Shown piece by piece: positions 35,557-44,430 of a stretch of 64,000 bases of DNA. The position numbers and the translations under genes are program-made. The notes below the pieces were generated by a model that did not search any database, was not told the origin of the DNA, and was given only the letters and a program-made list of their open reading frames with translations. The stretch is taken from the NCBI GenBank assembly GCA_947479455.1, contig CANJZE010000022.1, positions 1-64,000 of the forward strand, written 5' to 3'. The stretch's first letter is position 1; each line of letters starts with the position of its first letter. Origin of the DNA: Bacteroidota bacterium (GTDB lineage Bacteria; Bacteroidota; Bacteroidia; Chitinophagales; LD1).

Positions 35557-37200
35557 ATGAAACGAATAATTTTACTCCTGCTCTTGTTAAGTCTATCCAT
35601 CGGAAAAGTATTTTCTCAATGCACCGAAACCAATGTACCCAAAGTGCTTTTGGTGGGTGACAGTTGGGCATTTTTTATGAACACAGAATCAACCATTAGT
35701 AATGTTTTTAAAACATGGGGACATTCTAATTACAAGTTTATTTCCAACGCAACGTTGTCGGTAAATGGCGCGCAAACTGACGATTTTCAACAACCCGGAA
35801 CACAAGCAGAAATTATCAACCAACTTACTTTAAACCCCACTATAGAAGTGGTACACCTCAGCATTGGAGGTAACGATTTTTTAGGTGATTGGAAAGTAAG
35901 TAACACCCAAGCAGAAACCGATACATTAATTGCGCATGTTTTCGTGCGCCTCGACTCAGTTATTCGTTTTCTTAAAAGCTGCAAGCCGGGGATTAAAGTT
36001 TTATGGAGCGGCTATGTATACACAAATTTTGAAGAAGTAATTTCCGGTGCTGGCGGGTTGGGAAGTACACACCCCTTTTATGGCACTTGGCAGGGTATGG
36101 AGTTTCCAACGGCTCTGCAAATTAATACCCTTCAAAACGACCAGTCGGCAAGAATGAATATTTATGCTGCGGCTGACCCACAGGTAGAATACTTCGAAGC
36201 TACCGGACTAATGCAATATCTTTATGGACAAAACCCTGCGCTTTCTGTACCCCCCGGTGGCACGTATCCTCCTTATTCGGTTACCATGCCTTTAGGTGAT
36301 CCTAATTATCCATCACCAAAATCAACTATGCGCGATTACATTTTTACGAAAGATTGTTACCATCTTTCCACGCAGGGATACAAAGATTTAATTGGTTACA
36401 ACACACAGAAATTTTATCACAAATACTTAATGGATGATTTGTATTTACTTTCTGATAACAGCGCACAGACCGGTTCTGTTTCAATGAACGGAGTTGTAAC
36501 TGATACCTTATTTTTGGGAGAAAACGGAGGCGACCAGTTTTCGACTGTGCTTTCGTTTAATACTACAGCTATGGCAGATACCACGCTCAAAAAGGCAAGT
36601 ATTTTTATAAGAAGGAAAGAATTAACCGGCACTAATCCTATAACCGGAAGTAGTATTGTAGTAAAAATGAAGAGCGGCAATTTTGGAGCGACTGTAAATG
36701 TGGAAGCAGCAGATTATACCGATGCCGGAGATGCTTCAGGTGCCCCATGTCTTTTTGGTTCAAACACCGCAAACGGAGATTGGATTCGTTTAGACTTACC
36801 CGTTTCCCTTCTGTCGCACATCAATCATAATGCAGCTACACAATTTGTTATTTCTACTCCTGGCGCTTCGGGTGGTCGAGTGAGATTTTATGATGCAACG
36901 GACCCTGAGTTAGCACCTGTTTTGAATCTTGCTTATGGCGAAACGCCATCGGGAATTACTCAAACTGCCGAAAACAAGGAGTTTTATATTTACCCGAACC
37001 CAACCAGTGGCTTGCTCACAATCGAAAAAGGTACCGAAACAATTACTCGTTTAGAAATTTGCAACTTACTTGGCGAAGTAGTGCTTGTTCCTAATGCACA
37101 ACAACAAACAATAAATCTTTCTTCACTTGCCAAAGGCATGTATATGGTCAACATCACAACTAAAAACGGAAAGACAACACAGCGAGTAGTTAAAGATTAA
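35557..37200 (+). CDS. T9SS-exported SGNH/GDSL hydrolase
   Basis: The start at 35557 gives a signal peptide (MKRIILLLLLLSLSIGKVFS). The SGNH motifs are VLLVGDSWAF (catalytic Ser in GDS), LSIGGNDFLGDW (GxND) and DCYHLSTQGY (catalytic Asp and His). A beta-rich domain of about 140 residues and a type A sorting domain (FYIYPNPTSGLLTI to RVVKD) follow. It would be a secreted esterase or lipase. Transcription is separate from the upstream genes because of the terminator at 35434. Confidence 0.82.
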   Translation: MKRIILLLLLLSLSIGKVFSQCTETNVPKVLLVGDSWAFFMNTESTISNVFKTWGHSNYKFISNATLSVNGAQTDDFQQPGTQAEIINQLTLNPTIEVVHLSIGGNDFLGDWKVSNTQAETDTLIAHVFVRLDSVIRFLKSCKPGIKVLWSGYVYTNFEEVISGAGGLGSTHPFYGTWQGMEFPTALQINTLQNDQSARMNIYAAADPQVEYFEATGLMQYLYGQNPALSVPPGGTYPPYSVTMPLGDPNYPSPKSTMRDYIFTKDCYHLSTQGYKDLIGYNTQKFYHKYLMDDLYLLSDNSAQTGSVSMNGVVTDTLFLGENGGDQFSTVLSFNTTAMADTTLKKASIFIRRKELTGTNPITGSSIVVKMKSGNFGATVNVEAADYTDAGDASGAPCLFGSNTANGDWIRLDLPVSLLSHINHNAATQFVISTPGASGGRVRFYDATDPELAPVLNLAYGETPSGITQTAENKEFYIYPNPTSGLLTIEKGTETITRLEICNLLGEVVLVPNAQQQTINLSSLAKGMYMVNITTKNGKTTQRVVKD

Positions 37201-37235
37201 AACACTTCCCTAAATCTCCCGAACCAACGGGAGCA

Positions 37236-37281
37236 TTAAACAGCCGTCCCGCAATATCTGCTGGACGGCTGTTTAATTTTT
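37236..37281 (+). terminator. Strong intrinsic terminator
   Basis: A perfect 14-bp stem pairs 37236-37249 (AAACAGCCGTCC core) with 37263-37276, followed by a T-rich tail. It closes the SGNH hydrolase gene. The rest of the gap to 37361 is a degenerate AT-rich tract with repeated ATTC/TTCGAA. Confidence 0.92.
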
Positions 37282-37361
37282 GTATTTCATTCTCGAATTC
37301 TCACATTCGCGCGTTTACTAATTTTCGAACATTCGAATTTCCACAATTTCAAATTGGTATT

Positions 37362-38435
37362 ATGTCTCCTCTCGTTCGCAAAATTATTGGCACCTGGTTA
37401 CTCATTGGTTGTGTCATGGTTTTTTTTCAGGTGCTGGTTGGCGGGGTAACCCGACTTACTGAATCAGGATTATCTATCACTCAATGGAAACCGCTGAAAG
37501 GAATAATTCCTCCACTCAACGAACAAGAATGGAATGCTGAATTTGAACTCTACAAACAAAAAACGCAATACAAAACCATCAACGAAGGCATGCAGTTGAA
37601 CGAGTTCAAATGGATTTTTTTCTGGGAATATTTCCATCGCTTTTGGGCACGCTTTATGGGCTTTGTGTTCATCATACCTTTTTTATTTTTTGTTTTGAAA
37701 GGTTGGTTCGATAAAAATTTCTTCCGCAAAATAAGTGTGCTCTTTATATGGGGCGGCTTAATTGGAGTGTATGGTTGGGTTATGGTCAAGAGTGGTTTAA
37801 CCGGAACCTTCGTACCTCCAATTCATTTAAGTATTCACTTAGTGCTTGCATTGAGTTTGTTTGCGTATTTAGTTTACATGACGCTCTCCGTTTACCGAGA
37901 GAATAGTTATGAGTTGCGAGTTGCGAGTTGCGAGTTAATACAGTTGAAGAAGTTATCTGTTGCCATCCTTATAATTCTGTTTCTCCAAATATTTTTAGGT
38001 GGAATTGTCTCTGGTATGAAAGCAGGACTTGCTGCTAACACCTGGCCCGACATGAATGGCGAATATTTAATTCCTTCTGCCTTATGGAAATTCCAGGCAA
38101 GTGTTATCGGCTTTACACAATACAACGCTCAAGATTTCTGGGGCAGAATATTTATTCAGTTCGCGCATCGCACAACAGCTTACACACTTGTTGTATTGGT
38201 CACTATTTTCTTTTTCAAAAGCAGAAACATAACGGAGGACAAACTTTTCAAACTTGCGCTTAATCTCTTCCCTGTTATTGTTTTGTTGCAAGCCACTATC
38301 GGAATAATTACTGTGTTGAATTGCGTTGGAAAAATTCCTGTCTTCTACGGAGTGCTTCATCAGGCAGGTGCTATGCTGTTAATTGCAGAAACTGTTTTTG
38401 TTATTTTCCATCTCACAAAAACCGAAACTAAATAA
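37362..38435 (+). CDS. ctaA: Heme A synthase, COX15/CtaA family
   Basis: The 357-residue inner-membrane protein has about eight membrane segments. Family motifs are VLVGGVTRLTESGLSITQWK (about residues 25-44), EYFHRFWARFMG with a heme-ligand His, and QFAHRTTAYTLV in the second half. It converts heme O to heme A for aa3-type oxidase. The loop between the two four-helix halves contains an extra SYELRVASCEL encoded by a heptamer repeat. The next gene starts three bases after the stop. Confidence 0.9.
   Translation: MSPLVRKIIGTWLLIGCVMVFFQVLVGGVTRLTESGLSITQWKPLKGIIPPLNEQEWNAEFELYKQKTQYKTINEGMQLNEFKWIFFWEYFHRFWARFMGFVFIIPFLFFVLKGWFDKNFFRKISVLFIWGGLIGVYGWVMVKSGLTGTFVPPIHLSIHLVLALSLFAYLVYMTLSVYRENSYELRVASCELIQLKKLSVAILIILFLQIFLGGIVSGMKAGLAANTWPDMNGEYLIPSALWKFQASVIGFTQYNAQDFWGRIFIQFAHRTTAYTLVVLVTIFFFKSRNITEDKLFKLALNLFPVIVLLQATIGIITVLNCVGKIPVFYGVLHQAGAMLLIAETVFVIFHLTKTETK
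37905..37937. repeat. AGTTGCG heptamer tract inside ctaA
   Basis: AGTTATG is followed by three exact AGTTGCG units and a partial one. It is read in frame in the loop between the two halves of CtaA. Confidence 0.85.
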
Positions 38436-38438
38436 AGC

Positions 38439-39725
38439 ATGATCGATTCCAACAAACAAAATCTCTGGCTTCGCTATGGAATTATCATTGTTGCTTCGCT
38501 CGGTTATTTTGTAGACATCTACGATCTTATTCTTTTCAACGTAGTCAAGAAAGAAAGTTTGGCTGCTATCATGATTGGAGCTACAAGCGATGAAGTTAAG
38601 GACACGGGATTGTTTCTTTTTAACATGCAAATGATAGGCATGTTAGTGGGAGGTTTGCTTTGGGGTATTCTTGGTGATAAGCGCGGACGGCTTTCTGTTT
38701 TATTCGGTTCTATTCTACTTTACTCGGTTGCTAATATTGCAAATGCCTTTATCACTACCATTCCCATGTATGCACTTGTGCGTATCATTGCAGGTATCGG
38801 TTTAGCCGGTGAACTCGGCACCGGCATTACCTTGGTTACAGAAACTATGCATCGCGAAAAGCGGGGCTACGGAACAATGATTATTGTTTCGTTCGGTGCG
38901 CTCGGTGCGGTACTCGCAGCGCTTGTAGGAACCTGGGGCGATTCATTAGCTTTCTGGTTGGGAAATATTCTACATCTAACTTTAGCAAAATGGCAGGCTG
39001 CGTATATCATTGGCGGAATTCTTGGCTTGCTATTGCTGCTGCTTAGAATTGGAACAGTAGAATCGGGTATGTTCAAGAGCGTTTTACAAACTGAAATCAA
39101 ACGCGGAGATTTTCTTCACTTATTCAGAACTAAGGAGCGCTTGCTCAAATATTTCAAGTGTATTTTAATTGGCTTACCCATTTGGTTTATTATAGGAATT
39201 ATAGTTGCTAATGCCGAACTGATTTGGAGCAAGGAATTAAATGTGCAAGGGGTGCAGAATGGTTTTGCCGTAATGTATTCTTACATTGGGTTAAGTGTTG
39301 GCGATTTACTCAGCGGAATTTTAAGTCAGGTTTTTCGTAGCAGAAGAAAAGTGGTGATGGGCTATATTGGGTTTTGCGTAATGGCGGTTGTTTATTTTTT
39401 CTTTTTCGCCAACAATATTTCGCTTAATGCATTCTACTTTCTCTGTTTTTTACTTGGAGCAGCCACCGGTTTTTGGGCTTTGTTTGTAACCATTGCCGCT
39501 GAACAATTCGGCACTAATATTCGCTCAACGGTTACGAACACCGTTCCTAATTTTGTGCGTGGTTCGGTTCCGATTATTACCTGGTCGTTTCAATCGCTTA
39601 TTGCGCTTTCATTCGGCAATATCATCAGTGCATTTATTGTCGGTATGGTTTGCATGGCACTTTCTTTTTGGGCTACGTATCATTCGCAAGAAACCTTTGC
39701 AAAAGATTTAGATTATACAGAATAA
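38439..39725 (+). CDS. Major facilitator superfamily transporter
   Basis: The 428-residue protein has twelve predicted membrane helices. The loop 2-3 motif reads GDKRGRLSVLFGS, and the N-terminus (YFVDIYDLILFNVV) resembles the sugar/metabolite-H+ symporter branch. The substrate is not clear. It begins three bases after ctaA, so it is co-transcribed; a link to heme or respiration is possible but not shown by the sequence. It converges on the basic-protein gene. Confidence 0.8.
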   Translation: MIDSNKQNLWLRYGIIIVASLGYFVDIYDLILFNVVKKESLAAIMIGATSDEVKDTGLFLFNMQMIGMLVGGLLWGILGDKRGRLSVLFGSILLYSVANIANAFITTIPMYALVRIIAGIGLAGELGTGITLVTETMHREKRGYGTMIIVSFGALGAVLAALVGTWGDSLAFWLGNILHLTLAKWQAAYIIGGILGLLLLLLRIGTVESGMFKSVLQTEIKRGDFLHLFRTKERLLKYFKCILIGLPIWFIIGIIVANAELIWSKELNVQGVQNGFAVMYSYIGLSVGDLLSGILSQVFRSRRKVVMGYIGFCVMAVVYFFFFANNISLNAFYFLCFLLGAATGFWALFVTIAAEQFGTNIRSTVTNTVPNFVRGSVPIITWSFQSLIALSFGNIISAFIVGMVCMALSFWATYHSQETFAKDLDYTE

Positions 39726-39758
39726 AAATAGGTCAGTCGAATTTTTTTCGACTGACCC
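39722..39758 (-). terminator. Terminator hairpin for the reverse-strand basic-protein gene
   Basis: GGTCAGTCGAA (39732-39742) pairs perfectly with TTCGACTGACC (39748-39758). The T-rich side lies on the reverse strand, so it mainly serves the gene at 39816-40370. Confidence 0.75.
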
Positions 39759-39815
39759 ATACACGATTACTTTCCTTTTTTCAAAACCTGGAGTGAAAGA
39801 AAAAAACGTCCCCTA

Positions 39816-40370
39816 CTATTTCTTTCCTTTCTTTTTAGCTACCGGCTTTGCTGCTTTTTTCTTAGCCACAGGTTTTACCTTTACTACTTTTTTCTTCGCT
39901 GCGGGTTTGTCGGCTTTCTTTTTAGCTATTGCTTTTGCAGGTTTTTCTTTTTTGGCTGGCTTTTCCTTCTTTTCTTTTACCACCAACTTTGCCGCGCCTT
40001 TTTCAAGTTTAGGTTTTGCATCAGGATTGAAAGCGGCTGCATCGTCCAACGAAGCTTTGCCTAAAAGTTGTGCTAACTCATCTTCTTCAGCATCCGCAAC
40101 TTCCAATTGTTTAGGTAAAACAATTGTTTTTATCGACTGCTTGCTATGGTGTCCTGGCTTCTCAGGTTGCCCATTTACCCATTGGCCTTTTCTATGTTCT
40201 CCCAATTTCACCACGTCCTTAGCTATTTTGTAAGTCTCCGTGGCGCGCTCCATTTCAGCTGGCGTATCATAACGCAATCTTACAATGCTGCCGGTGCGTT
40301 TATCGCGAACATCAATATAAAATCCATCGCGAAATCCTTTGGGTTTTGATGAGGGTCTTCCTTTCTTCAT
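39816..40370 (-). CDS. Basic protein with histone-H1-like Lys/Ala/Pro tail
   Basis: The 184-residue protein has an N-terminal folded part (MKKGRPSSKPKGFRDGFYID; GEHRKGQWVNGQ), an acidic middle (VADAEEDELAQLL) and a tail of about 70 residues made of KPAAKKK/KPVAKKK units. Tails like this bind DNA non-specifically, as in bacterial Hc1-like proteins. The N-terminal KGRPS...RDGFY segment is found in conserved Bacteroidota hypothetical proteins. It is probably a nucleoid protein, but this is inferred from composition. Confidence 0.7.
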   Translation of the reverse strand: MKKGRPSSKPKGFRDGFYIDVRDKRTGSIVRLRYDTPAEMERATETYKIAKDVVKLGEHRKGQWVNGQPEKPGHHSKQSIKTIVLPKQLEVADAEEDELAQLLGKASLDDAAAFNPDAKPKLEKGAAKLVVKEKKEKPAKKEKPAKAIAKKKADKPAAKKKVVKVKPVAKKKAAKPVAKKKGKK

Positions 40371-40449
40371 AATGTTACTATTTTTTACTAGGACGAAAGA
40401 TATCCTTTCTTTTGAAAGTGCAAACTATTCATGCTTTCGAAAACGAACT

Positions 40450-40480
40450 ATTGACCACTCTTGCTTAAATTTTACTTTCG
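40450..40480 (+). promoter_or_regulatory. Predicted promoter of the methyltransferase at 40488
   Basis: ATTG (40450-40453) is followed after 19 bases by TACTTTCG (40473-40480). The start codon lies only seven bases further on, which implies a nearly leaderless transcript. Confidence 0.45.
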
Positions 40481-40487
40481 CCACCGT

Positions 40488-41426
40488 ATGATAAATTTCA
40501 TTTCTCCCGCATCGGGGGCAAAGCTTACGCCACAGAACAATGAATTAACTGCTGAGAGCGGAGAAAAATTTCCGGTGGTAAATGGTGTGCCGCGGTTTGT
40601 TCCCGCAGATAATTATGCCAGTGCTTTTGGTTTGCAATGGAAGAATTTTGCCAAAACACAGTTAGATAGTTTTAACGGAACTAAGATTTCACAAGAGCGT
40701 TTAGAGCGTTGTTTAGGTTTTACTATTGAACAATTGAAAGGCAAAAATTTGCTCGAAGTAGGAAGCGGTGCCGGAAGATTTACCGAACTGTTTGTGAAAG
40801 GTGGTGCGCATGTGCACACGATTGATTTGAGTGTGGCGGTAGAAGTGAACAAAGAAAACATAGGCAATGCCGAAAATTATGCGGTGGCGCAGGCAAGTGT
40901 TTATGAACTTCCGTTTCCGAAGCAGAGTTTTGATGTGGTCATTTGCCTTGGTGTAATTCAACATACACCTTCAAGCGAAAAAACGATTGATGCATTATGG
41001 CAAATGGTAAAACCAGGAGGCTTGCTTGTGATTGACCATTACATCTGGCGATTGGGATATTATTTTAATCCCGCTACCTACTGGCGATTAGTGCTGAAAG
41101 AAATGAAGCCAACCACTTCAAAAAAAATTGTGGATGTGCTTACGGCTATTTTCTTTCCGTTTCACTGGGCGTTTAGAAATGTGCCTGCTTTAGATTGGTT
41201 AGTAAAAAGAATTTCGCCTGTAATGTGCTATATGCAATTACACCCTGAAATGAGCAAAGAGGAACATTACGAATGGGCGCGTTTAGATACGAATGATTCA
41301 TTGACCGATTACTATAAACACCTGCGCACAGCCACACAAATAAAAACTGAATTAGAAAAATTAGGTGGCAGAAATATTTGGGTGAATGAAGGTGGGAATG
41401 GAGTTGAAGCGAGGTGTGAAAAATAA
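40488..41426 (+). CDS. SAM-dependent class I methyltransferase with Trm112-like N-terminus
   Basis: The start at 40488 gives MINFISPASGAKLTPQNN. The first 45 residues resemble a Trm112-type cap (GEKFPVVNGVPRFV). The SAM-binding motif is LLEVGSGAGRFTELF (about residues 88-102), with an acidic end of strand two (HTIDLS) and motif VVICLGVIQHTPS. A long helical C-terminal part completes the 312-residue protein. The substrate is unknown. Confidence 0.75.
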   Translation: MINFISPASGAKLTPQNNELTAESGEKFPVVNGVPRFVPADNYASAFGLQWKNFAKTQLDSFNGTKISQERLERCLGFTIEQLKGKNLLEVGSGAGRFTELFVKGGAHVHTIDLSVAVEVNKENIGNAENYAVAQASVYELPFPKQSFDVVICLGVIQHTPSSEKTIDALWQMVKPGGLLVIDHYIWRLGYYFNPATYWRLVLKEMKPTTSKKIVDVLTAIFFPFHWAFRNVPALDWLVKRISPVMCYMQLHPEMSKEEHYEWARLDTNDSLTDYYKHLRTATQIKTELEKLGGRNIWVNEGGNGVEARCEK

Positions 41427-41438
41427 CAAGAAGATTTT

Positions 41439-41514
41439 TTACACAAAGTCGCAAAGACTCAAAGTAATTAAACGCAACTACAATTTTTCTTCGTGCCTTT
41501 GCGTCTTTGTGTAA
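41439..41514. repeat. Dispersed inverted repeat between converging genes
   Basis: TTACACAAAGTCGCAAAG (41439-41456) pairs with an inverted copy at 41497-41514 with one mismatch. It lies between two converging genes and could also serve as a terminator. CAAAG recurs with an eight-base period in the left arm. Confidence 0.65.
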
Positions 41515-41529
41515 ATCCTGCCTTTTCTT

Positions 41530-42723
41530 TTAATGCATTACCTCAAATCTCTTCACAGTATAATTCGTGTTACCGTCTTTCATATTGAAGAGATAAACTC
41601 CATCAGCCATTTCTTTGGTAGAAACACGAAATGAATTTTGAGCCGTGTTACCGCTCTTTATCAATTTACCATCAATAGCATAAATCTCATACTCTAATTT
41701 CGAACCCACTATTCCATCAATTGCCACATTCAATTCTTCGGTAGTTGGATTTGGATAGAGTTTCATTTCCTGTCTATCACCGGGAGTGTTGGTTAAATGG
41801 CTGATAACGTTACTGCAATCGGTGAACTGACTTACGAAGCTATAATAAGTGGTATTGTCCCAATCGTATCCACCGGTAAAGTAACCGCTATTACCAATGG
41901 TAAACATACCTGTAACACCACGGGGAGCACCCGGCAAACCGGGAACCGGAGTCCAGGTATTTGATTGCGGGTCGTATTCATAAAAGTCGCTTACACAATA
42001 AAGTGCCGAACCAATCAAACAAATGCCACCGCCTACATATGCTCTCCCATTTAAAACAAAAGCCATTGCACCCAATCTTGCTTTGCCTGGAAAATTTGCA
42101 ATTTGAGACCAGCTGTTTGTGTAAGGATTGTATTTGTAAAACTGTTTGTAAGCAGCACCTGCTCCATTACCACCTAAACCTGCATATCCAAAACTATCAA
42201 TAGCAAAACCAACAGCATCAATACTCAACGCACCCGGATAGTTTGCTTTTTGGGCCCATGAATTAGTAGCAGGATTGTAACCATACATGGTGGCACTTGG
42301 CTGTGCAGCATTTCTCGTTCCCGCACCCACATACCCAATTTCGTTCAACACAAATTGAAAAGTTTCGCCAACACCAGCTTCGGGGAAATTTGCTCTTTGT
42401 GTCCAAGTATTTAATAACGGGTCAAAACCATACATGGTGTTGACATAAGTAACGTGCGAATCATCTTGCCCTCCAACTACATATCCTACACCTTCTATGG
42501 CAAAATAACCAGGCCATGCAAAGTTGTAGGGAAATGCCGCTTTCGCAGTCCAGGTGTCTGTGCTGGCATCATATTCCCATGTGTCTTTAGCATAAGTAAC
42601 TGGTGAATTCGAAACCTTTCCTCCTACTATGTATCCCTTTCCGTAAATTTCAAATGATGCGGGCATGCCACGCTTAACGGCATTGGGTTCTTGTTTATTT
42701 ACCCAAGTGAATTGAGCGTTCAA
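41530..42723 (-). CDS. Kelch-repeat T9SS protein whose start codon appears to be mutated
   Basis: The protein has about six kelch motifs (KGYIVGG, VGYVVGGQDD, RAYVGGG) forming a beta-propeller and a type A sorting domain (MKLYPNPTTEELNV to VKRFEVMH). The TTG at 42723 is the first standard start, but it would remove the signal peptide. The reading frame continues upstream to encode TKKIYTVLLLSFFSFFLNAQ, an excellent signal peptide. Its start position shows ACG (42771-42769) or ATA (42780-42778), and TGA precedes both in frame. The gene may have lost its ATG or use a rare start. Confidence 0.75.
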   Translation of the reverse strand: MNAQFTWVNKQEPNAVKRGMPASFEIYGKGYIVGGKVSNSPVTYAKDTWEYDASTDTWTAKAAFPYNFAWPGYFAIEGVGYVVGGQDDSHVTYVNTMYGFDPLLNTWTQRANFPEAGVGETFQFVLNEIGYVGAGTRNAAQPSATMYGYNPATNSWAQKANYPGALSIDAVGFAIDSFGYAGLGGNGAGAAYKQFYKYNPYTNSWSQIANFPGKARLGAMAFVLNGRAYVGGGICLIGSALYCVSDFYEYDPQSNTWTPVPGLPGAPRGVTGMFTIGNSGYFTGGYDWDNTTYYSFVSQFTDCSNVISHLTNTPGDRQEMKLYPNPTTEELNVAIDGIVGSKLEYEIYAIDGKLIKSGNTAQNSFRVSTKEMADGVYLFNMKDGNTNYTVKRFEVMH

Positions 42724-42871
42724 GAAAAAAGAAAAAAAACTGAGCAGTAAAACGGTGTAGATTTTTTTCGTGGTTTTTATTTTACTTCAAAGAAAAGAAT
42801 ACGATACAATCTGTAAAACAATTTTTTCTTTAAAAATTGGAAGTCGGTAGATACTTCTTGAAGAAAATTTG

Positions 42872-42895
42872 ATTTGAATTCAAATTTTACTTTTG
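42872..42895 (+). promoter_or_regulatory. Promoter with overlapping palindrome before the methyltransferase at 42914
   Basis: ATTTGAATTCAAAT (42872-42885) is a perfect 14-bp palindrome directly before TACTTTTG (42888-42895), a good -7 box. The palindrome could be an operator or chance AT-rich symmetry. Confidence 0.4.
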
Positions 42896-42913
42896 CCAAC
42901 CTCATATACAACT

Positions 42914-43726
42914 ATGGCAGAATTTTCAGACAAAGCAGGCGAAGTGTACTGGACAAAAGTGTGGAGCGAATCTGCCTTACCCCCTAAGATTGATGTGCAT
43001 AGCAAAAGCATTAACAATTATCCCTATCGCAAGCTGCATCAATTTTACCAGCAACTTTTTGATGGAAAGAATACAAAGCAAATGAGTTTGCTTGAAATTG
43101 GTTGTGGCAATTCTGTATTCTTGACCTACTTTGCCGAGGAGTTTGGTTTCAAAGTTTCAGGGCTTGATTATTCGCAACTCGGTTGCGAGCAATCGAAACA
43201 AATTTTGAAACGCGATGGAATTGAAGGCGATATTTTCTTAGGTGATGCCTTTGCCCCTTCTGCCGATTTACTCAATAAGTTTGATGTAGTTTGTTCTTTC
43301 GGAGTGGCAGAACATTTTACCGATACCGCAAAAGCAATCGAAGCATTTTCAAAGTTTGTAAAGCCCGGGGGCATTCTTGTTACATCCGTTCCTAACCTTG
43401 CGGGAGTTACAGGCTTTTTACAGAAGAACATGAACAAACCCGTTTATGATATTCATGTGCCTATGGATAAACCGTATTTGGAAAGTGCAATTGCAAAAAC
43501 AGGATTGAAATTGTTGAGCAGCACTTATTTTGTAAGCATCAGTTTCGCTGTAACACTCGAAGGTTTAAACGGAGAAACAATTCCTTTTTTCTTACCTAAA
43601 AAAGTGTTTCTTAAATCTATCCGCTACTTTTCAAAACTTGTTTGGATGGGTGAACAAATTATCGGTTCACTTCCGCTCACAAAAACTTTTTCGGCAGGCA
43701 TAATTACTGCGGCAGAAAAAAAGTAA
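42914..43726 (+). CDS. SAM-dependent class I methyltransferase
   Basis: The start at 42914 gives MAEFSDKAGEVYWTKVWSES. The SAM-binding motif is LLEIGCGNSVFLTYFAEEF (about residues 58-76), with GLDYS after strand two and VVCSFGVAEHF at strand four. PGGILVTSVPNL is the usual strand-five motif. The 270-residue protein is cytoplasmic; the substrate is unknown. Its stop is two bases from the stop of the carbonic anhydrase gene on the other strand. Confidence 0.8.
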   Translation: MAEFSDKAGEVYWTKVWSESALPPKIDVHSKSINNYPYRKLHQFYQQLFDGKNTKQMSLLEIGCGNSVFLTYFAEEFGFKVSGLDYSQLGCEQSKQILKRDGIEGDIFLGDAFAPSADLLNKFDVVCSFGVAEHFTDTAKAIEAFSKFVKPGGILVTSVPNLAGVTGFLQKNMNKPVYDIHVPMDKPYLESAIAKTGLKLLSSTYFVSISFAVTLEGLNGETIPFFLPKKVFLKSIRYFSKLVWMGEQIIGSLPLTKTFSAGIITAAEKK

Positions 43727-43728
43727 TT

Positions 43729-44358
43729 CTACAGTTCAAATTTATAAACCGGGTCAATTGCCGAGTTTGGCGGCATCTCGACAATTGATTTGAGAATACC
43801 ATTGTGCAGTGCATAAACCCAACCGTGCAAATAAGGAGCGTTTTCTGTCTTCCATGCCTTTTGAATGATAGATGTCTTGGCAAGATTCATCAACTGCTCT
43901 TTCACATTGAGTTCAGTCATACGATTTAAACGTTCTGCCTCCTTAGGCAAGGCATCAATTTCGGTTTGATGCAAGCGGTAAACATCTTTTATGTTTCGAA
44001 GCCATTCATTCAACACTCCGAAATGACGATGGGTCATAGCTGCCTGCACACCGCCACAGCCGTAATGACCACAAACAATAATGTGTTTTACTTTTAAAAC
44101 TTCCACAGAGTATTGCAACACACTCAGCAAATTCAAATCGCCATTCACCACTAAGTTGGCAACGTTGCGATGAACAAAAATTTCTCCGGGGCGTGTTCCT
44201 GTAATTTGGTTTGCCGGCACCCGACTGTCACTGCAACCAATCCATAAATACTCGGGCGACTGAAGAGATTCTAAGCGTTTAAAAAAATCGGGGTCTTCTT
44301 CAACCTGGTGCTGAGCCCAGCGTTTGTTATCGTCTAAAAGTTTTTGAAACGGAATCAT
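43729..44358 (-). CDS. Beta-class carbonic anhydrase
   Basis: The enzyme interconverts CO2 and bicarbonate. The start at 44358 (MIPFQKLLDDNKRWAQ) fits the family; a longer frame to 44379 adds seven unconserved residues. Zinc ligands and active site are visible: CSDSR (Cys and the Asp-Arg dyad, about residues 42-46) and HYGCGG (His and Cys, about 98-103). HRNVANLV is also conserved. Length is about 209 residues, typical for Bacteroidota enzymes. The upstream spacer carries a heptamer tract. Confidence 0.93.
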   Translation of the reverse strand: MIPFQKLLDDNKRWAQHQVEEDPDFFKRLESLQSPEYLWIGCSDSRVPANQITGTRPGEIFVHRNVANLVVNGDLNLLSVLQYSVEVLKVKHIIVCGHYGCGGVQAAMTHRHFGVLNEWLRNIKDVYRLHQTEIDALPKEAERLNRMTELNVKEQLMNLAKTSIIQKAWKTENAPYLHGWVYALHNGILKSIVEMPPNSAIDPVYKFEL

Positions 44359-44396
44359 ACGATGCAAATTGTTATACAAGAATAACCGCTTTTTCC

Positions 44397-44424
44397 ATTT
44401 CTAATTTCGTAATTCTTGTTTCGT
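44397..44424. repeat. Degenerate heptamer tract upstream of carbonic anhydrase
   Basis: Four seven-base units (ATTTCTA, ATTTCGT, AATTCTT, GTTTCGT) lie in the short space between carbonic anhydrase and the sortilin-like gene. Confidence 0.55.
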
Positions 44425-44430
44425 ATTTTT

